A DNA stretch of 64,000 nt from Qipengyuania algicida (GCF_009828025.1 NZ_WTYA01000002.1:124001-188000), one strand, 5' to 3'; positions 35,680 through 46,563 are shown, counted from the first letter of the stretch. Made by a program: numbers and translations. The notes: a model not told the origin generated them from the sequence alone.

Positions 35680-36378
35680 CTATTTATCAGGCAATGTCAG
35701 CGATGCGCTGATGGGCAAATGGTCGGAAGCGACCGCCGCCAGCGCCGTGCGGTGCACGTCAGCCTTCCCATTGCGCCACTGTTTCGATGCGACGATCCGG
35801 TCGAGCCGGGCAATCGGGCGGCGGCTGGGGAAGCTCGCGCCCGGAGCAATCATCTGCCAGCCTTTTCCGAATTCGCGCATCGCACCGCTCGCATGGCCCC
35901 ATTGATTGAAGTCGCCCATGATGACGGTCGGCACGTCCCGGGTCCGCGCGAGATAGGCAAGCAGGCTCCTGATCTGGTCGCGGCGACGCAGGCCCGACAG
36001 GTCGAGATGCGTGCCGATCACGCGGAACGGTACGCCTTCATGGACGATTTCGCCGCAGGCCGCTCCGCGCGGTTCGAGCGTGGGCAGTTCCAGCGCCTCG
36101 CCATGCACCACATCCATGTGTCGCCTGACGAGCAGTGCGTTGCCATGCCAGCCGATGCTGCGTGGCCGCCGCGCGACCGGCACGACGCGCCAAGGGCTGT
36201 CATCCAGCAGGCCGCGCGAAAGCACGCTGGCGCGTTCACCGAACCGTTCGTCCGCTTCCTGCAGGGCGATCACATCGGCGTCGATCTCGCGCAACACCGC
36301 CATGATCCGTTCCGGATCGCGCCGCCGGTCGGTGCCGACGCCCTTGTGGATGTTGTAGCTGGCGAAAGTGAGTTGCAC
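35680..36378 (-). CDS. Endonuclease/exonuclease/phosphatase family protein
   Basis: 232 residues. The fold's metal and catalytic motifs are present: SYNIHKGVG, ALQEAD, IGTHLDLS, IMGDFNQWG and SDHLPISASL. Members cleave nucleic acids or phosphodiesters in lipids or sugars; the substrate cannot be read from the sequence. No signal peptide. It is the last gene of a minus-strand chain and starts six bases after the PNPOx-like gene stops. Confidence 0.9.
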   Translation of the reverse strand: MQLTFASYNIHKGVGTDRRRDPERIMAVLREIDADVIALQEADERFGERASVLSRGLLDDSPWRVVPVARRPRSIGWHGNALLVRRHMDVVHGEALELPTLEPRGAACGEIVHEGVPFRVIGTHLDLSGLRRRDQIRSLLAYLARTRDVPTVIMGDFNQWGHASGAMREFGKGWQMIAPGASFPSRRPIARLDRIVASKQWRNGKADVHRTALAAVASDHLPISASLTLPDK

Positions 36379-36384
36379 GCTGCC

Positions 36385-36957
36385 CTATTCGCCCGCGAAA
36401 TAGCGGTCGGTCGGGCGTGTCGGCAGTCCATCGATGCTCGACGTGCGGCCTTGCATCTTGGCGACCCAAACTTCCGGCTCGCTCTGGCCGTGATATTTGA
36501 CGAGCGTGTCGCGTTCCTTTTCGAATTCCATCAAAGGAACACCATAGCCGCAACTTGTCTGAACAGTCTCCACCTCGATGTCGAAGATTTGTCGCGTGCC
36601 GGGCAGTACGGTGAAATGCCCGGCGAGTTCGCCCCAGGCCGCATCCTGCGGCAACACCGCATGACCCCTGCCATAGAGCCGCAGGATCAGCGCAGGTTGC
36701 TCGAAATTGCAGAACATCAGCGTGATCCGCCCGCCGCCCGATCCGGGATCGGCGGCGAGGTGGGCGTGAGTCTCGTTCCCCGACCCGCCGAGATCGAGAT
36801 AGGCCACCCGATCGGGTGAAAGCACGCGAAAGGCATCATACCCTTTGGGGCTGAGATTGATGCGGCCCTCGCTGGTGGCGGTCGCGACAAAGAACACCGG
36901 CTGCTTGCCGATCATCGCGATATGCTTGTCTTCGAGCCGGTCGAAGAATTCCGCCAT
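36385..36957 (-). CDS. Pyridoxamine 5'-phosphate oxidase-like flavin/heme-binding split-barrel protein
   Basis: 190 residues from ATG 36957, overlapping the stop of the alpha/beta hydrolase gene (ATGA). The N-terminus HIAMIGKQPVFFVATATSEGRINLSPKG is the typical start of the PNPOx-like split barrel, followed by YLDLGGSGNETHAHLAAD. A conserved C-terminal helix region includes SCGYGVPLMEFEKERDTL. It probably binds FMN or F420-like cofactors or heme; the reaction is unknown. Confidence 0.85.
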   Translation of the reverse strand: MAEFFDRLEDKHIAMIGKQPVFFVATATSEGRINLSPKGYDAFRVLSPDRVAYLDLGGSGNETHAHLAADPGSGGGRITLMFCNFEQPALILRLYGRGHAVLPQDAAWGELAGHFTVLPGTRQIFDIEVETVQTSCGYGVPLMEFEKERDTLVKYHGQSEPEVWVAKMQGRTSSIDGLPTRPTDRYFAGE

Positions 36958-37841
36958 CAGAGAAACTCCCGCAATGTCCCCATGAAACGATCGAACTGGT
37001 CGTGGTGGAGCCAGTGGCCCGCTTTCTCGAATTCGATAACGCGCGCATTGCGGAAATGGTCCAGCCGCCCGTCGCCTTCCGGGTTGGAAGCCCAGCTGTC
37101 GGCGCCGTAAAGCAGCAGCGTCGGAGCGGTGATCGCCGCCCATGTCTGGTGCAGGAACGCGTCCGCCACGTCCTCGACCGGCCAGACGTTGAGATGCGGA
37201 TCGAATTTCCAGCTATAGGTGCCATCCTCGTTACGATTGACGCCGTGGATGGTGAGGTGGCGTGCCTGATCCTCGGTCAGATAGCTGTTTTCCTCGATCA
37301 TCCGCGCAAAGGCGGCTTCGATACTGTCATACCGGCGCGGGATGCGGCCCGAGGCGGCGCGCTTCTTGCCGATCCATTCGGCAAGCCGTTCAGGATAGGG
37401 CTTGGCGCGCATTTCGGCCTGTCGCTTGGGGCTCGGGCCAAGCCCTTCGATAGCAACGATTTTGGTGACCATATCGGGGAACGTCCCGGCATAGCGCAGC
37501 GCGACATTGCCGCCCATCGAATGGCTGACGATCGTGACCGGGCCGACGCCTAGCTGGTGGATGAGCTGCGCAAGGTCATAGACCATGTCGCCCGACTGGT
37601 AATTGCCGTCGCTCACCCATTCGCTGTCACCATGCCCGCGATGGTCCATCGCCACGACATGCCAGTCCTCGCGCAGCGCCTCGGCAGTCCAGTCCCAGCT
37701 ACGCGCATGGTCGCGCCCACCATGAACCAGAACCAGTGGCGGCTTCTTGCGCCCCTCGTCGTCGAACTGGCCCCAATCAACATAATGCAGCCTGAGGCGC
37801 TGCGAGATGAAAGTCTGCGAGGTCGGTCCGGCGATTGTCAT
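36957..37841 (-). CDS. Alpha/beta-fold hydrolase
   Basis: 294 residues. The oxyanion region is VLVHGGRDHARSWD, the nucleophile elbow is SHSMGG (Ser108), and the catalytic histidine is in KAGHWLHHDQF. The order MDHRGHGDS and the cap domain (EWIGKKRAASGRIPRRYDS) are typical of the epoxide-hydrolase/haloalkane-dehalogenase-like group; with Ser as nucleophile it is more likely an esterase. It lies between prfC and the PNPOx-like gene. Confidence 0.9.
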   Translation of the reverse strand: MTIAGPTSQTFISQRLRLHYVDWGQFDDEGRKKPPLVLVHGGRDHARSWDWTAEALREDWHVVAMDHRGHGDSEWVSDGNYQSGDMVYDLAQLIHQLGVGPVTIVSHSMGGNVALRYAGTFPDMVTKIVAIEGLGPSPKRQAEMRAKPYPERLAEWIGKKRAASGRIPRRYDSIEAAFARMIEENSYLTEDQARHLTIHGVNRNEDGTYSWKFDPHLNVWPVEDVADAFLHQTWAAITAPTLLLYGADSWASNPEGDGRLDHFRNARVIEFEKAGHWLHHDQFDRFMGTLREFL

Positions 37842-37878
37842 TCCACGTCCATGGCGCGAACCGAAGCGCGCGGCAAGA

Positions 37879-39402
37879 TTACCGCTCCTTGGTGGCGGAG
37901 AAGTTCAACTCCGGGTTCTTTTCCTGCTGGTAATTCACGTCCCACGGGCTCTTCGCCATGAACACCCAGTCGCCGTCGCGATCCTTGGCCAGATTGGCGC
38001 GGTTGAACTGCTCGAAAGCATCCATCGCCTTGGCCTCACCCCTGATCCAGCGCGCCGTGGCGAAAGGTGACGCCTCCAGCATCGCCTCGACCTTGTATTC
38101 CGCCGACAGCCGGCTGATCAGCACTTCCAGCTGGAGCTGGCCGACCACGCCCACGATCCATTGCGCGCCGATCTCGGGATAGAAGACCTGGATCACGCCC
38201 TCTTCAGACAGATCGTCGAGTGCTTTCCTCAATTGCTTGGTCTTGGTCGGGTCTTTCAGCGCCACGCGGCGCAGGATTTCCGGTGCGAAATTGGGCAGAC
38301 CGGTAAAGCGCACATCGTTTCTTTCGGACAGTGTATCGCCCACCCGCAGCGTGCCGTGGTTTGGGATGCCGATGATGTCGCCCGCCTCTGCCGTGTCGGC
38401 CAGCTCGCGGTCCTGCGCGAAGAACAGGATCGGCGAATGGATCGCGATCGGTTTGCCAAGGCCGCTGGGGGTGAGCTTCATGCCGCGTTTGAACGTGCCG
38501 GAGACCTGCCGCATGAACGCAATGCGGTCGCGGTGGTTGGGGTCCATGTTCGCCTGGACCTTGAAGATAAAGCCGGTAACCTCGTCACGGCTGGGCTCGA
38601 TCGCCCCGCTTTCGCTCGGCTGCGGGCGCGGCGGCGGGGCATGGGTGGCGATCGCCTCTATCAGTTCGGTGACGCCGAAATTCTTGAGCGCCGAGCCGAA
38701 ATAGACCGGGGTCAGATCGCCGTTGCGATAGGCTTCGAGGTCGAATTCCGGATAGCCGATCTGCGCCAGCTCGACATTTTCGGCGACGTCTTCGGGAAGC
38801 TCGGGATTGCTGTCGCGCTGGCCGAGAAACTCTTTCGACGGTCCTTCAGGCCGCGCCACTGCGCCGCTGGCAAAGTCCAACACCCCCTGAAACTGCCCGC
38901 CCATGCCAACCGGCCAGGCCTGCGGGCTGACATCGAGCGCCAGCATGTCGGCAATCTCGTCGAGCAGCTCGAACACCGGACGCCCCTCGCGGTCGACCTT
39001 GTTGACGAAAGTGATGATCGGCACCGAACGCAGGCGGCAAACCTCGAACAGCTTGCGCGTCTGCGGCTCGATACCCTTGGCCGCGTCGATCACCATGATC
39101 GCCGAATCGACCGCGGTCAGCGTGCGATAGGTGTCCTCGGAAAAATCCTCGTGCCCTGGCGTGTCGAGCAGGTTGAAGGTCACACCGTTACGCTCGAAGG
39201 TCATCACGCTGGAGGTGACCGAAATGCCGCGCTGCTGTTCGATCTTCATCCAGTCCGACCGCGCGCGCCGCGCTTGGCCGCGCGCTTTCACCTCACCGGC
39301 AAGATGGATCGCACCGCCGGTCAGCAGCAGCTTCTCGGTCAGCGTGGTCTTGCCCGCGTCAGGGTGCGAAATGATCGCGAATGTACGGCGGCTGGAAGTC
39401 AT
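37879..39402 (-). CDS. prfC: Peptide chain release factor 3 (GTPase)
   Basis: 507 residues from ATG 39402. It recycles RF1 and RF2 from the ribosome after termination. GTPase motifs: G1 SHPDAGKTT, G2 region QRGISVTSSVMTF, G3 LLDTPGHEDFSEDT and G4 FVNKVDREG. The later domain II (GRGDTL-like RVGDTLSERNDVRFTGLP) and C-terminal blocks (VGVVGQLQLEVL) distinguish RF3 from EF-G. It starts 19 bases after the SDR gene stops. Confidence 0.96.
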   Translation of the reverse strand: MTSSRRTFAIISHPDAGKTTLTEKLLLTGGAIHLAGEVKARGQARRARSDWMKIEQQRGISVTSSVMTFERNGVTFNLLDTPGHEDFSEDTYRTLTAVDSAIMVIDAAKGIEPQTRKLFEVCRLRSVPIITFVNKVDREGRPVFELLDEIADMLALDVSPQAWPVGMGGQFQGVLDFASGAVARPEGPSKEFLGQRDSNPELPEDVAENVELAQIGYPEFDLEAYRNGDLTPVYFGSALKNFGVTELIEAIATHAPPPRPQPSESGAIEPSRDEVTGFIFKVQANMDPNHRDRIAFMRQVSGTFKRGMKLTPSGLGKPIAIHSPILFFAQDRELADTAEAGDIIGIPNHGTLRVGDTLSERNDVRFTGLPNFAPEILRRVALKDPTKTKQLRKALDDLSEEGVIQVFYPEIGAQWIVGVVGQLQLEVLISRLSAEYKVEAMLEASPFATARWIRGEAKAMDAFEQFNRANLAKDRDGDWVFMAKSPWDVNYQQEKNPELNFSATKER

Positions 39403-39421
39403 GAAAATCCGTTCGGGTGGT

Positions 39422-40168
39422 TCAGTCGCGCGCAACCTGGAAGCCCGCAAAGCTTTGCGTCACCGGCATCAGTTCGAGCGTGTTGATGTTGAGATGCGCG
39501 GGCAGTTCGGCCACCCAGCGGATCGTTTCGGCGATATCCTCTGCGGTCATCGGGTCCGCACCGCCATAGAGCTTATCATGAGCCTCTTTATTGCCGCCGG
39601 TGCGCACCAGCGTGAATTCGGTTTCGACCATTCCCGGCTCGATCGAAGTGACGCGCACCCCGGTTCCGGCAAGGTCGGAGCGCAGGCCCAGCGTGAACTG
39701 GCGCACGAAGGCCTTGGTCCCGCCATAGACGTTGCCGCCGGTGTAGGGATAATTCGCCGCGACAGAGGACAGGTTGACGATTGCCCCCTTGCGCTCGATC
39801 AGTTGCGGCAGCAGCTTGCGCGTGAGCGACACCAGCGCGGTGATGTTGGTATCGATCATCGTCTTCCACTGATCGATGTCGCTGTCCTGCGCGGGTGAGG
39901 TGCCCAGCGCCAGACCGGCGTTGTTGACCAGCAGATCGATGTTCGCAAAATCCTGCGGCAGCGCATCCAGCGCGATGTCGCGCGCGGCCTCATCGGTGAT
40001 GTCGAAAGCTGCGGGGCAGACCTTGTCCGCACCCAACTCCGATACCAGCGCATCGAGCCGGTCCTTGCGACGCCCGGTTGCAACGCAGCGCCAACCGCTC
40101 GCCACTAGTGTACGAACGGTCGCTTCGCCTATGCCAGCGGTGGCTCCGGTTACGAGGGCGGTCTTCAC
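39422..40168 (-). CDS. SDR-family NADP-dependent 3-hydroxy acid/serine dehydrogenase (YdfG-like)
   Basis: 248 residues. Classical SDR features are the TGATAGIG cofactor loop, ATGRRKDRLD (basic residues that favour NADP), VNNAGLALG, NLSSVAANYPYTGGNVYGGTKAFV (Ser-Tyr-Lys) and MVETEFTLVRTGGNK. The length and these features match YdfG, which oxidises 3-hydroxy acids and serine. It overlaps the aldose-epimerase-like gene by four bases. Confidence 0.9.
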   Translation of the reverse strand: MKTALVTGATAGIGEATVRTLVASGWRCVATGRRKDRLDALVSELGADKVCPAAFDITDEAARDIALDALPQDFANIDLLVNNAGLALGTSPAQDSDIDQWKTMIDTNITALVSLTRKLLPQLIERKGAIVNLSSVAANYPYTGGNVYGGTKAFVRQFTLGLRSDLAGTGVRVTSIEPGMVETEFTLVRTGGNKEAHDKLYGGADPMTAEDIAETIRWVAELPAHLNINTLELMPVTQSFAGFQVARD

Positions 40169-41058
40169 TGTGTTTCTCCTGGAGGCGTTATTGTAATGGC
40201 GAGGTGAAACGAACGGGACGCGCCCGGCGCCAGTTCCATGATCCCCGGCTTCGCACGCAAATCGCCATCAAAGTCGACCGGATCGGCAAGGCCATGCCAC
40301 GGCTCGATACACAGATACGGCGCACCCGGCTTTTGCCAGATGCCCAGCAGATGGGTGTCGGGAAACTCCAGTGCAACCATGCCGCTACCCGGCGCGCAGA
40401 AAGTGCAGGAGCGCGAGTGAAGCTGGTCCCAGATCAGCGCGTCAGGCTCGAACAGCTCCGCTGCCGGGACGAGCGTGTCACCGTCAACAGGCGTTGGCTG
40501 AGACTCGGGCAGCAGCAGGCCGCTGGCTGGATCGATCCGGCGGACCGCTTCGGGCTCGGCCTGCGCGAAAGTGACGCGATGCGCCGATTTCGGAGCATTG
40601 CCGGGGAGCGGCCATGCAAATGCTGGGTGGAAGCCAAAGCTGAACGGCAGGTTTGCCTCGTCGCGATTGGTTACGCTCGCTTCGAGGGAAAGACGGTTGC
40701 CCGCCAACGCAAACGCAATCTCCAGCGCAAAGGCGAAAGGATAATGCCGCCGCGTCTCTTCGCTGTCGGTGAGCCTGAAGCGCGCGCGATTCTTTGCTAC
40801 CTCGACGATATCGAACCGGCTGTGGCGGGCAAAACCGTGCTTGCCCATCGCATAGTCCTGACCATCCACGCGGTAGCGATCGTCGCGCAGCGCACCTACC
40901 ACCGGAAACAGGATCGGTGCATGACCGGTCCACCAACGCGGATCGGCGTCGGTCATATAGCTGCGCCCCGCCGTGTCGGTGATCGACCACAGCTCGGAGC
41001 CAAGCGGGTTGATCTCTACGGTCAGTTCTTCGGACGATATCGCGACCAGATCGCTCAC
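40165..41058 (-). CDS. Aldose 1-epimerase family protein (LacX-like)
   Basis: 297 residues. A galactose-mutarotase-type beta-sandwich: ELWSITDTAGRSYMTDADPRWW, HAPILFPVVGALRDDRYRVDG, HGFARHSRFDIVE and FGFHPAFAWPLPG (conserved His). This is the LacX/YeaD-like branch that interconverts sugar anomers, perhaps of a phosphosugar. It overlaps pheT by four bases and the SDR gene by four, so it is in the pheST operon run. Confidence 0.85.
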   Translation of the reverse strand: MSDLVAISSEELTVEINPLGSELWSITDTAGRSYMTDADPRWWTGHAPILFPVVGALRDDRYRVDGQDYAMGKHGFARHSRFDIVEVAKNRARFRLTDSEETRRHYPFAFALEIAFALAGNRLSLEASVTNRDEANLPFSFGFHPAFAWPLPGNAPKSAHRVTFAQAEPEAVRRIDPASGLLLPESQPTPVDGDTLVPAAELFEPDALIWDQLHSRSCTFCAPGSGMVALEFPDTHLLGIWQKPGAPYLCIEPWHGLADPVDFDGDLRAKPGIMELAPGASRSFHLAITITPPGETQ

Positions 41059-43445
41059 CCGCGCAACTCCGCTCCGCGCTTGGCGGCCGCGGCCACGATT
41101 TTTTCGGACACCGCCTTGATCTCGGCGTCGGTAAAGCTCTTCTCACCCGGCTGGAGCGTGACTTCGATGGCGACCGAAGTCTTGCCTTCGGGAACGCCCT
41201 GCCCGGCAAACACATCGAACACGCGGGCATCGACGATGGCCTGCTTGTCCGCGCCCTTGATCGTCCGGACCAGTTCCCCGGTTGCCAAGTCGCTGGCGAC
41301 GAGGAAGGCGAAATCGCGCGTGATCGCTTGCAGCGCGGGCGGCGCATAGGCCGAACGCGCGAAGCTGCCGCCGCCGCGCTTTTCCGGGATCTTGTCGAGG
41401 AAAAGTTCCACCGCCATCACCGGGCCATCGACATCGAAAGCCTTGAGCGTGGTGGGATGCAGCGTCCCGAAACGTGCGAGGACATTCTTCGACCCCAGCC
41501 GCAAAGTGCCGGACTGGCCGGGATGGAATTGTGCCCCGGCCTCACCCATCACCATCAGGTTTTGCGTCGGCACGCCTGCCGCTTCCAGCAGCGCCAGCGC
41601 CTCGGCCTTGGCGTCGAAGGCATCGAACATCGCAGCCTTGCCGCTCGCCCATCCGCGTGCGCGTTTCTCTCCAGCCATCACCACGCCCAGCGTCGGCCGT
41701 TCGTCGCTGGCGCCATCGGCCCCGCGGAAATAGCGCCGCCCGATCTCGAACAGGCGGCTCGAGGCCGCGCCGCGATCGGCGTTGCGCTTGGCCGCCGAGA
41801 GCAGGCCGGGGATCAGCGAGGGGCGCATCGCCTTCATGTCCTCGCTGATAGGGTTGTCGAGCACCCACAGCGGCGCTTCATCGGCGAAATGCTCCGCCTG
41901 GGGAACGGGCAGGAACGACCAGGTCACCGCCTCGCTCAGCCCGCGGGCAGCCGCGCTGCGACGCAGCTTGCGCTCGATGATCTGGAGCGGTGTAGCGGTG
42001 GGTGTCGCCACGCCCTCGGCACGCGGCAGCGGCGTACTTTGAACCGCGTCCAGCCCATGAATACGCACAACTTCCTCGACCAGATCGGCGGGGCCTTCGA
42101 TATCGTGGCGGCGCGGCGGGCAGGTGACCTGCCAATCATCGGCGACTGCGAAATCGAGCGCGGTGAGGATGCGCCGCTGTTCTGCCTCGTCCACCTCGAT
42201 GCCGCCAAGGCGGCTGGTGAGCGAGGGGTCGAAAGCGATCACCTTGGGCGCGATCGGCGGCGATCCGGCGCGAACCACTTCGCTTGCCTTGCCGCCGCAG
42301 ATGCGCAGGATCAGCTCGGTCAGCAACGCCAGCCCATCGTCGAGAAACGCCGGATCGACGCCGCGCTCGAACCGCGTGCGGGCATCGCTGGCAAGGCCTA
42401 GCTTGCGTCCGGTCACACTGATCCGCTCAGGATCGAAATAGGCGATTTCGAGCAACACGTCGGTCGTGGCATCGGTCACACCCGAATGTTCGCCGCCCAT
42501 GATCCCGGCAATGTCGTGCACACCCGCATCGTCGGCGATCACGGTCATGCTCTCGTCCAGCGTATAGGTCTTTTCGTTGAGCGCTTCGACGGTCTCTCCG
42601 TTCGCGGCACGGCGCGCAACCACCGCCCCGGTGAGCTTGGCAAGATCATAGGCGTGCGCCGGTCGCCCGAAGGCGAGCATCAGATAGTTGGTGATGTCGA
42701 CGATGGCCGAAATCGGGCGCTGGCCCGCCGCGATAAGGCGGCGCTGCATCCACGCAGGCGAACTGCCATTGGTGACACCCTTGATGACCCGGCCATAGAA
42801 GGCCGGACACCCGTCAGGATCGTCGGTACGGATTTCGACCGGGCACGCGCCCTCCCCTGCAATCGCTTCGATGGCGACCGGATTGAACGTCCCGACCCCA
42901 GCCGCCACAAGATCGCGTGCGATGCCATATACGCCCATGCAATCGGGCCGGTTGGGCGTGATCGCCACATCGAAAACTGGCGAGGCGGCGTGGTATTCGG
43001 CGAAGCTTTGGCCGACGGGGGCATCTTCGGGCAGTTCGATAATGCCGTCATGCTCGTCACCCAGTTCGAGCTCGCGCACCGAACACATCATGCCGTTCGA
43101 CTCGACCCCGCGAATCGCGCTCTTGCGCAGTTCCATGCCGTTCGCGGGCACCACGACTCCGGGGAGGCCGAGCACGCCGAGCATTCCCGCGCGCGCATTG
43201 GGTGCGCCGCAAACGACTTGCAACGGATCACCATCTCCCGTCTCGACCGTCAGCACCTGCAGCTTGTCGGCATCGGGATGCGGCTTGGCGGTCAGCACCT
43301 TCGCAACACGAAAGCCACTGAGTTTTTCCGCCGGATCTTCAATCCCCTCGACCTCATGGCCGATGCGGTTCAGCGCCGCTGCAATCTCGGCTGCGTCAGC
43401 TTGCGTGTCGAGGAAATATTTCAGCCATTCGAGCGAGAACTTCAT
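41055..43445 (-). CDS. pheT: Phenylalanine-tRNA ligase beta subunit
   Basis: 796 residues, normal for bacteria. The tRNA-binding domain is at the N-terminus (about 40-150), followed by the B3/B4 editing region and B5. [66 protein letters not shown] and the C-terminal anticodon-binding-type B8 domain ([15 protein letters not shown]...FTDAEIKAV) are characteristic. With PheS it forms the heterotetramer that charges tRNA-Phe. It overlaps pheS by four bases. Confidence 0.97.
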   Translation of the reverse strand: MKFSLEWLKYFLDTQADAAEIAAALNRIGHEVEGIEDPAEKLSGFRVAKVLTAKPHPDADKLQVLTVETGDGDPLQVVCGAPNARAGMLGVLGLPGVVVPANGMELRKSAIRGVESNGMMCSVRELELGDEHDGIIELPEDAPVGQSFAEYHAASPVFDVAITPNRPDCMGVYGIARDLVAAGVGTFNPVAIEAIAGEGACPVEIRTDDPDGCPAFYGRVIKGVTNGSSPAWMQRRLIAAGQRPISAIVDITNYLMLAFGRPAHAYDLAKLTGAVVARRAANGETVEALNEKTYTLDESMTVIADDAGVHDIAGIMGGEHSGVTDATTDVLLEIAYFDPERISVTGRKLGLASDARTRFERGVDPAFLDDGLALLTELILRICGGKASEVVRAGSPPIAPKVIAFDPSLTSRLGGIEVDEAEQRRILTALDFAVADDWQVTCPPRRHDIEGPADLVEEVVRIHGLDAVQSTPLPRAEGVATPTATPLQIIERKLRRSAAARGLSEAVTWSFLPVPQAEHFADEAPLWVLDNPISEDMKAMRPSLIPGLLSAAKRNADRGAASSRLFEIGRRYFRGADGASDERPTLGVVMAGEKRARGWASGKAAMFDAFDAKAEALALLEAAGVPTQNLMVMGEAGAQFHPGQSGTLRLGSKNVLARFGTLHPTTLKAFDVDGPVMAVELFLDKIPEKRGGGSFARSAYAPPALQAITRDFAFLVASDLATGELVRTIKGADKQAIVDARVFDVFAGQGVPEGKTSVAIEVTLQPGEKSFTDAEIKAVSEKIVAAAAKRGAELRG

Positions 43446-44542
43446 GTGCGCGCTCCCACTCCGGCGGACAGGGTCGGCTGGTCGAAGGGCGAGAAGCCGT
43501 AGTGCGCCAGCCAGCGCTGGTCGCCGTCGAAAAAGGCGCGCAAGTCATCCATCCCGTATTTGAGCATTGCCAGTCGATCGACCCCGATCCCGAAGGCGAA
43601 GCCCTGCCATTCTGCCGGATCGAGCCCGGCAAATTCCAGCACGCGGGCGTTGACCATGCCGCTGCCCAGCAGTTCCATCCAGCCATGCCCCGGCGCATCG
43701 CCGTCACCGCCCAGAACGCGCCGCCCGTTCACGTCCTGCCAGCCGACATCGACCTCGACGCTTGGCTCGGTGAAAGGGAAGTAGCTGGGACGTAATCGCA
43801 GCACGATGTCGTCACGCTCGAAGAATGCCTTGAGGAAGGTTTCCAGCGTCCATTTGAGGTGACCGAGATGGATGCCCTTGTCGATCACCAGTCCTTCGAC
43901 CTGGTGGAACATCGGCGTATGCGTCGCATCGCTGTCGGAACGATAGACGCGGCCCGGAGCAATGATCCGGATCGGCGCGCCTTGCGCCACCATCGAGCGG
44001 ATTTGCACCGGCGAGGTATGCGTGCGCAACAACATCCTACGGCCTTCGGCATCCACATCGGGGAAGTAAAACGTGTCATGCATCGCACGAGCAGGATGCG
44101 TCTCAGACATGTTGAGCGCGGTGAAATTGTGCCAGTCGTCCTCGATCTCCGGACCTGTGGCGACCGCGAAGCCGAGATCGGCGAAGATTTCCGCCAGTTC
44201 GTCCATCACCTGACTTACCGGATGGACCGACCCTCGCGGAGCTTCGGGCGCTGGCAGCGTGAGATCGAGCGTCTCGGACGCGAGTTGCGCTTCAAGCGCC
44301 CGCGCCTCAAGTGCCGCCTTGCGCCCGGACAGCGCATCGCTCACCCCGGCGCGCAAGGCGTGGATCTTGGGCCCTTCGCTCTGGCGCTCTTCCGCGCTCA
44401 TCCCGCCCAACGTCTTGAGCAGCGCGGAGACAGAGCCCTGCTTGCCGAGAAATTCGACCCGCAGGCTTTCGAGATCGGCGAGGGTTTCGGCGGCGGCAAT
44501 CCGGGTGCGCGCGTCAGTTTCGAGTGTGTCGATATCGCTCAT
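43442..44542 (-). CDS. pheS: Phenylalanine-tRNA ligase alpha subunit
   Basis: 366 residues from ATG 44542 ([15 protein letters not shown]). The N-terminal coiled coil precedes the class II catalytic domain: [54 protein letters not shown] and [17 protein letters not shown]. The upstream neighbour on the same strand is an AraC regulator that ends 32 bases before this start, rather than rplT as in many bacteria. Confidence 0.97.
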   Translation of the reverse strand: MSDIDTLETDARTRIAAAETLADLESLRVEFLGKQGSVSALLKTLGGMSAEERQSEGPKIHALRAGVSDALSGRKAALEARALEAQLASETLDLTLPAPEAPRGSVHPVSQVMDELAEIFADLGFAVATGPEIEDDWHNFTALNMSETHPARAMHDTFYFPDVDAEGRRMLLRTHTSPVQIRSMVAQGAPIRIIAPGRVYRSDSDATHTPMFHQVEGLVIDKGIHLGHLKWTLETFLKAFFERDDIVLRLRPSYFPFTEPSVEVDVGWQDVNGRRVLGGDGDAPGHGWMELLGSGMVNARVLEFAGLDPAEWQGFAFGIGVDRLAMLKYGMDDLRAFFDGDQRWLAHYGFSPFDQPTLSAGVGART

Positions 44543-44574
44543 GACTGACGCCCCTAGCGCCAGCGCGGGCCGAG

Positions 44575-45498
44575 CTAAACCCTGCTTGTGGCCGAAGCCT
44601 GCGCCGAAGACAGATTTATTGCCGGATGCAGCACTTGCATTGGCTCGCCGAGCGCAATTCGCCGTGCGTTGAGTGCAGTCTGCGCAATCGGGTGCGGCAT
44701 CGCCGCATATTCGCTCGGGCGCATTCCCATGAAAAATCGGAACTCGCGCACGAACTGCGCCTGATCGTGATAATGCGAATCGAGCGAATCGATCCACCGC
44801 ATGGTCGGATCGACCATGTAGCGCGCGAGGCTGCGCAGGAAACGCTGGCGGCGCAAGAGCATTTGCGGAGTGAAACCGAAATAGCGCTGGCACAGACGCT
44901 CGACCGTGCGCGCGCTCACACCGACCTTCTCCACCAACGCAGCCACCGATTGCACGTCGTCGGACAGGATCGCCTCGTGCAGCGCGACGATTTGCGCCCC
45001 CTGTCGCAACGGCTTGGCTAGGCGTTGTTCGAACACCTTGTCCAGCAGCGCGACATTGCCTGTCATATCGCTCGGCGCAGCCGCGAGCCGATCGAGAACG
45101 GGGTGCAGATACCCTGCGGCCGGCTGATCCGACGCATCCACAAAGCGATCGGCGACATCGCTCGCGCTCATATCGAGAAACCGGGCAAAGCCGAGCGGCA
45201 ACAGCCCCACTCCCCAAAAGTCCCCCCCAGCGATCCTCAGCCGCGTGCCTTTGCTGGAAGGGCCTGAGATGACGGCGGTCGGGACTTGGCCCAGTGACAC
45301 ATCGCCATTGGCCGCTTCATAAACCTTGCCATTTCCCACCCGGATATTCGCCCATTCAGGCGGCAGCAGGTCTTCGATCGGCTCATGCGAGAGCGCCTCG
45401 GTTCGGTAATAGACCGTAATATAGGGTCGCAAAGCCGGGGCCGGGCTGAACAGGTGCAGGCTTATTCCTGCCTCTTCGATCGCTGCGCCCCCGTTCAT
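44575..45498 (-). CDS. AraC-family transcriptional regulator (first of tandem pair)
   Basis: 307 residues. The C-terminal two-HTH domain runs about 185-285 ([62 protein letters not shown]). The N-terminal half ([35 protein letters not shown]) is a ligand-binding domain of unknown specificity. It is a clear paralog of the next gene upstream (GVGLLPLG[FW]A[RK]F and YHDQA[QH]F are shared). It lies between rplT and pheS. Confidence 0.88.
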   Translation of the reverse strand: MNGGAAIEEAGISLHLFSPAPALRPYITVYYRTEALSHEPIEDLLPPEWANIRVGNGKVYEAANGDVSLGQVPTAVISGPSSKGTRLRIAGGDFWGVGLLPLGFARFLDMSASDVADRFVDASDQPAAGYLHPVLDRLAAAPSDMTGNVALLDKVFEQRLAKPLRQGAQIVALHEAILSDDVQSVAALVEKVGVSARTVERLCQRYFGFTPQMLLRRQRFLRSLARYMVDPTMRWIDSLDSHYHDQAQFVREFRFFMGMRPSEYAAMPHPIAQTALNARRIALGEPMQVLHPAINLSSAQASATSRV

Positions 45499-45554
45499 CG
45501 ATACATTTCTAGACGCCGTTTCGAAAATTTACACTCCAATTCAATCGAAAGGCA

Positions 45555-46436
45555 TCAGGTGGAGGATGGGTGCGGCGGGTCCAGCGTCTGGACCGGCGAG
45601 CCCAGCGCCAGCTTGCGCGCTTCCATGAATGCGCCAAGGACCGGATGGTGGAGCGCTCCATATTCGCTTGGGCTAATACCCATGAAAGCGTGAAATTCTC
45701 GGCTGAAATGCGCCTGATCGTGGTAATTGGTATCGATCACTTCCGACCAGCGTGCACCGTGCTCAAGCATATAGGCCGCAAGGCTGCGCATCATCCGCTG
45801 GCGGCGGATCAACAATTGTGGCGGAAAGCCGAAATGACGCGTGCAGATCCGTTCGAGCGTTCTGCGGTTCATTCCGGTGCGCTCCGCCATGGTCCCGACC
45901 TCGTTGAGCGACGGATCGAGCAGGGCCTCGTGAACGGTTGCGATGCGCTCCGCATCACGCACGGGCTGATCGAGCGCGAGGAAATGATCACAGATCAGAT
46001 CGGCCTGATTCTTGTCGGAGGCCGTGCTGGCAGACAACCGGTCGAATAGCCGGACGAATTGCGCGAACGCCGGATGCTTCAGTCCATCGTATAATCCGTT
46101 GACGAAATTGCAGGCCGGAAGACCGATGAATTTCGCCCATCCGAGCGGCAACAGGCCAACCCCCCACATCCGGGTCGAGCGCAGCCGGAATCTGATCGGG
46201 GCGGTGCTGGGACCCGTTGCAGTAAAAGGTGTGTCCTTGAGCGAGCGCTCCCCTTTCACCTGGGCTTCTGGTGCCGCCCCAAGAAAAAAGCGCAGATTGC
46301 CCCATTCGGGCTGGAGCATATCGTCGAGATAGGGATCATCGCCCGAATCACACTCGAGCAGGTAAAAGCTGGTGAAACAGCCTGCGAGCGCTTCCGGCGG
46401 CGCGAAGAATCGCGCGTTGATCGAATATCCCCCCAT
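45555..46436 (-). CDS. AraC-family transcriptional regulator (second of tandem pair)
   Basis: 293 residues from ATG 46436; a TTG at 46466 would add ten residues and neither has a good ribosome site. The C-terminal domain is EVGTMAERTGMNRRTLERIC, RHFGFPPQLLIRRQRMMRSL, YHDQAHFSREFHAFMGISPSEY. The N-terminal domain shares [15 protein letters not shown] with the downstream paralog, so the two arose by duplication. Its targets are unknown. It follows the rplT terminator. Confidence 0.85.
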   Translation of the reverse strand: MGGYSINARFFAPPEALAGCFTSFYLLECDSGDDPYLDDMLQPEWGNLRFFLGAAPEAQVKGERSLKDTPFTATGPSTAPIRFRLRSTRMWGVGLLPLGWAKFIGLPACNFVNGLYDGLKHPAFAQFVRLFDRLSASTASDKNQADLICDHFLALDQPVRDAERIATVHEALLDPSLNEVGTMAERTGMNRRTLERICTRHFGFPPQLLIRRQRMMRSLAAYMLEHGARWSEVIDTNYHDQAHFSREFHAFMGISPSEYGALHHPVLGAFMEARKLALGSPVQTLDPPHPSST

Positions 46437-46502
46437 AGCGAGAAGATATTTGCACAGATACGACAACGGCTCAACGCTGAGACGAAAGGCGCGCCAAAAC
46501 GC

Positions 46503-46527
46503 AAAACGCGGACCCTCAGGGCCCGCG
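46503..46527 (-). terminator. Rho-independent terminator after rpmI-rplT
   Basis: On the minus strand CGCGGGCCC (46527-46519) pairs with GGGTCCGCG (46515-46507), one G-T wobble, three-base loop, followed by TTTTGCGTTTT. It lies about 37 bases after rplT and separates it from the AraC pair, so pheST are not simply read through from rplT. Confidence 0.8.
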
Positions 46528-46563
46528 TCTCACACTATCCGATCCCGATGGGTCGGTTGCAGA

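Noticed and set aside
43442..45217. A single 591-residue reading joining pheS to a long N-terminal part
   Set aside because: The normal PheS N-terminus ([10 protein letters not shown]) starts at 44542, and the extra part lies on the AraC gene in another frame.
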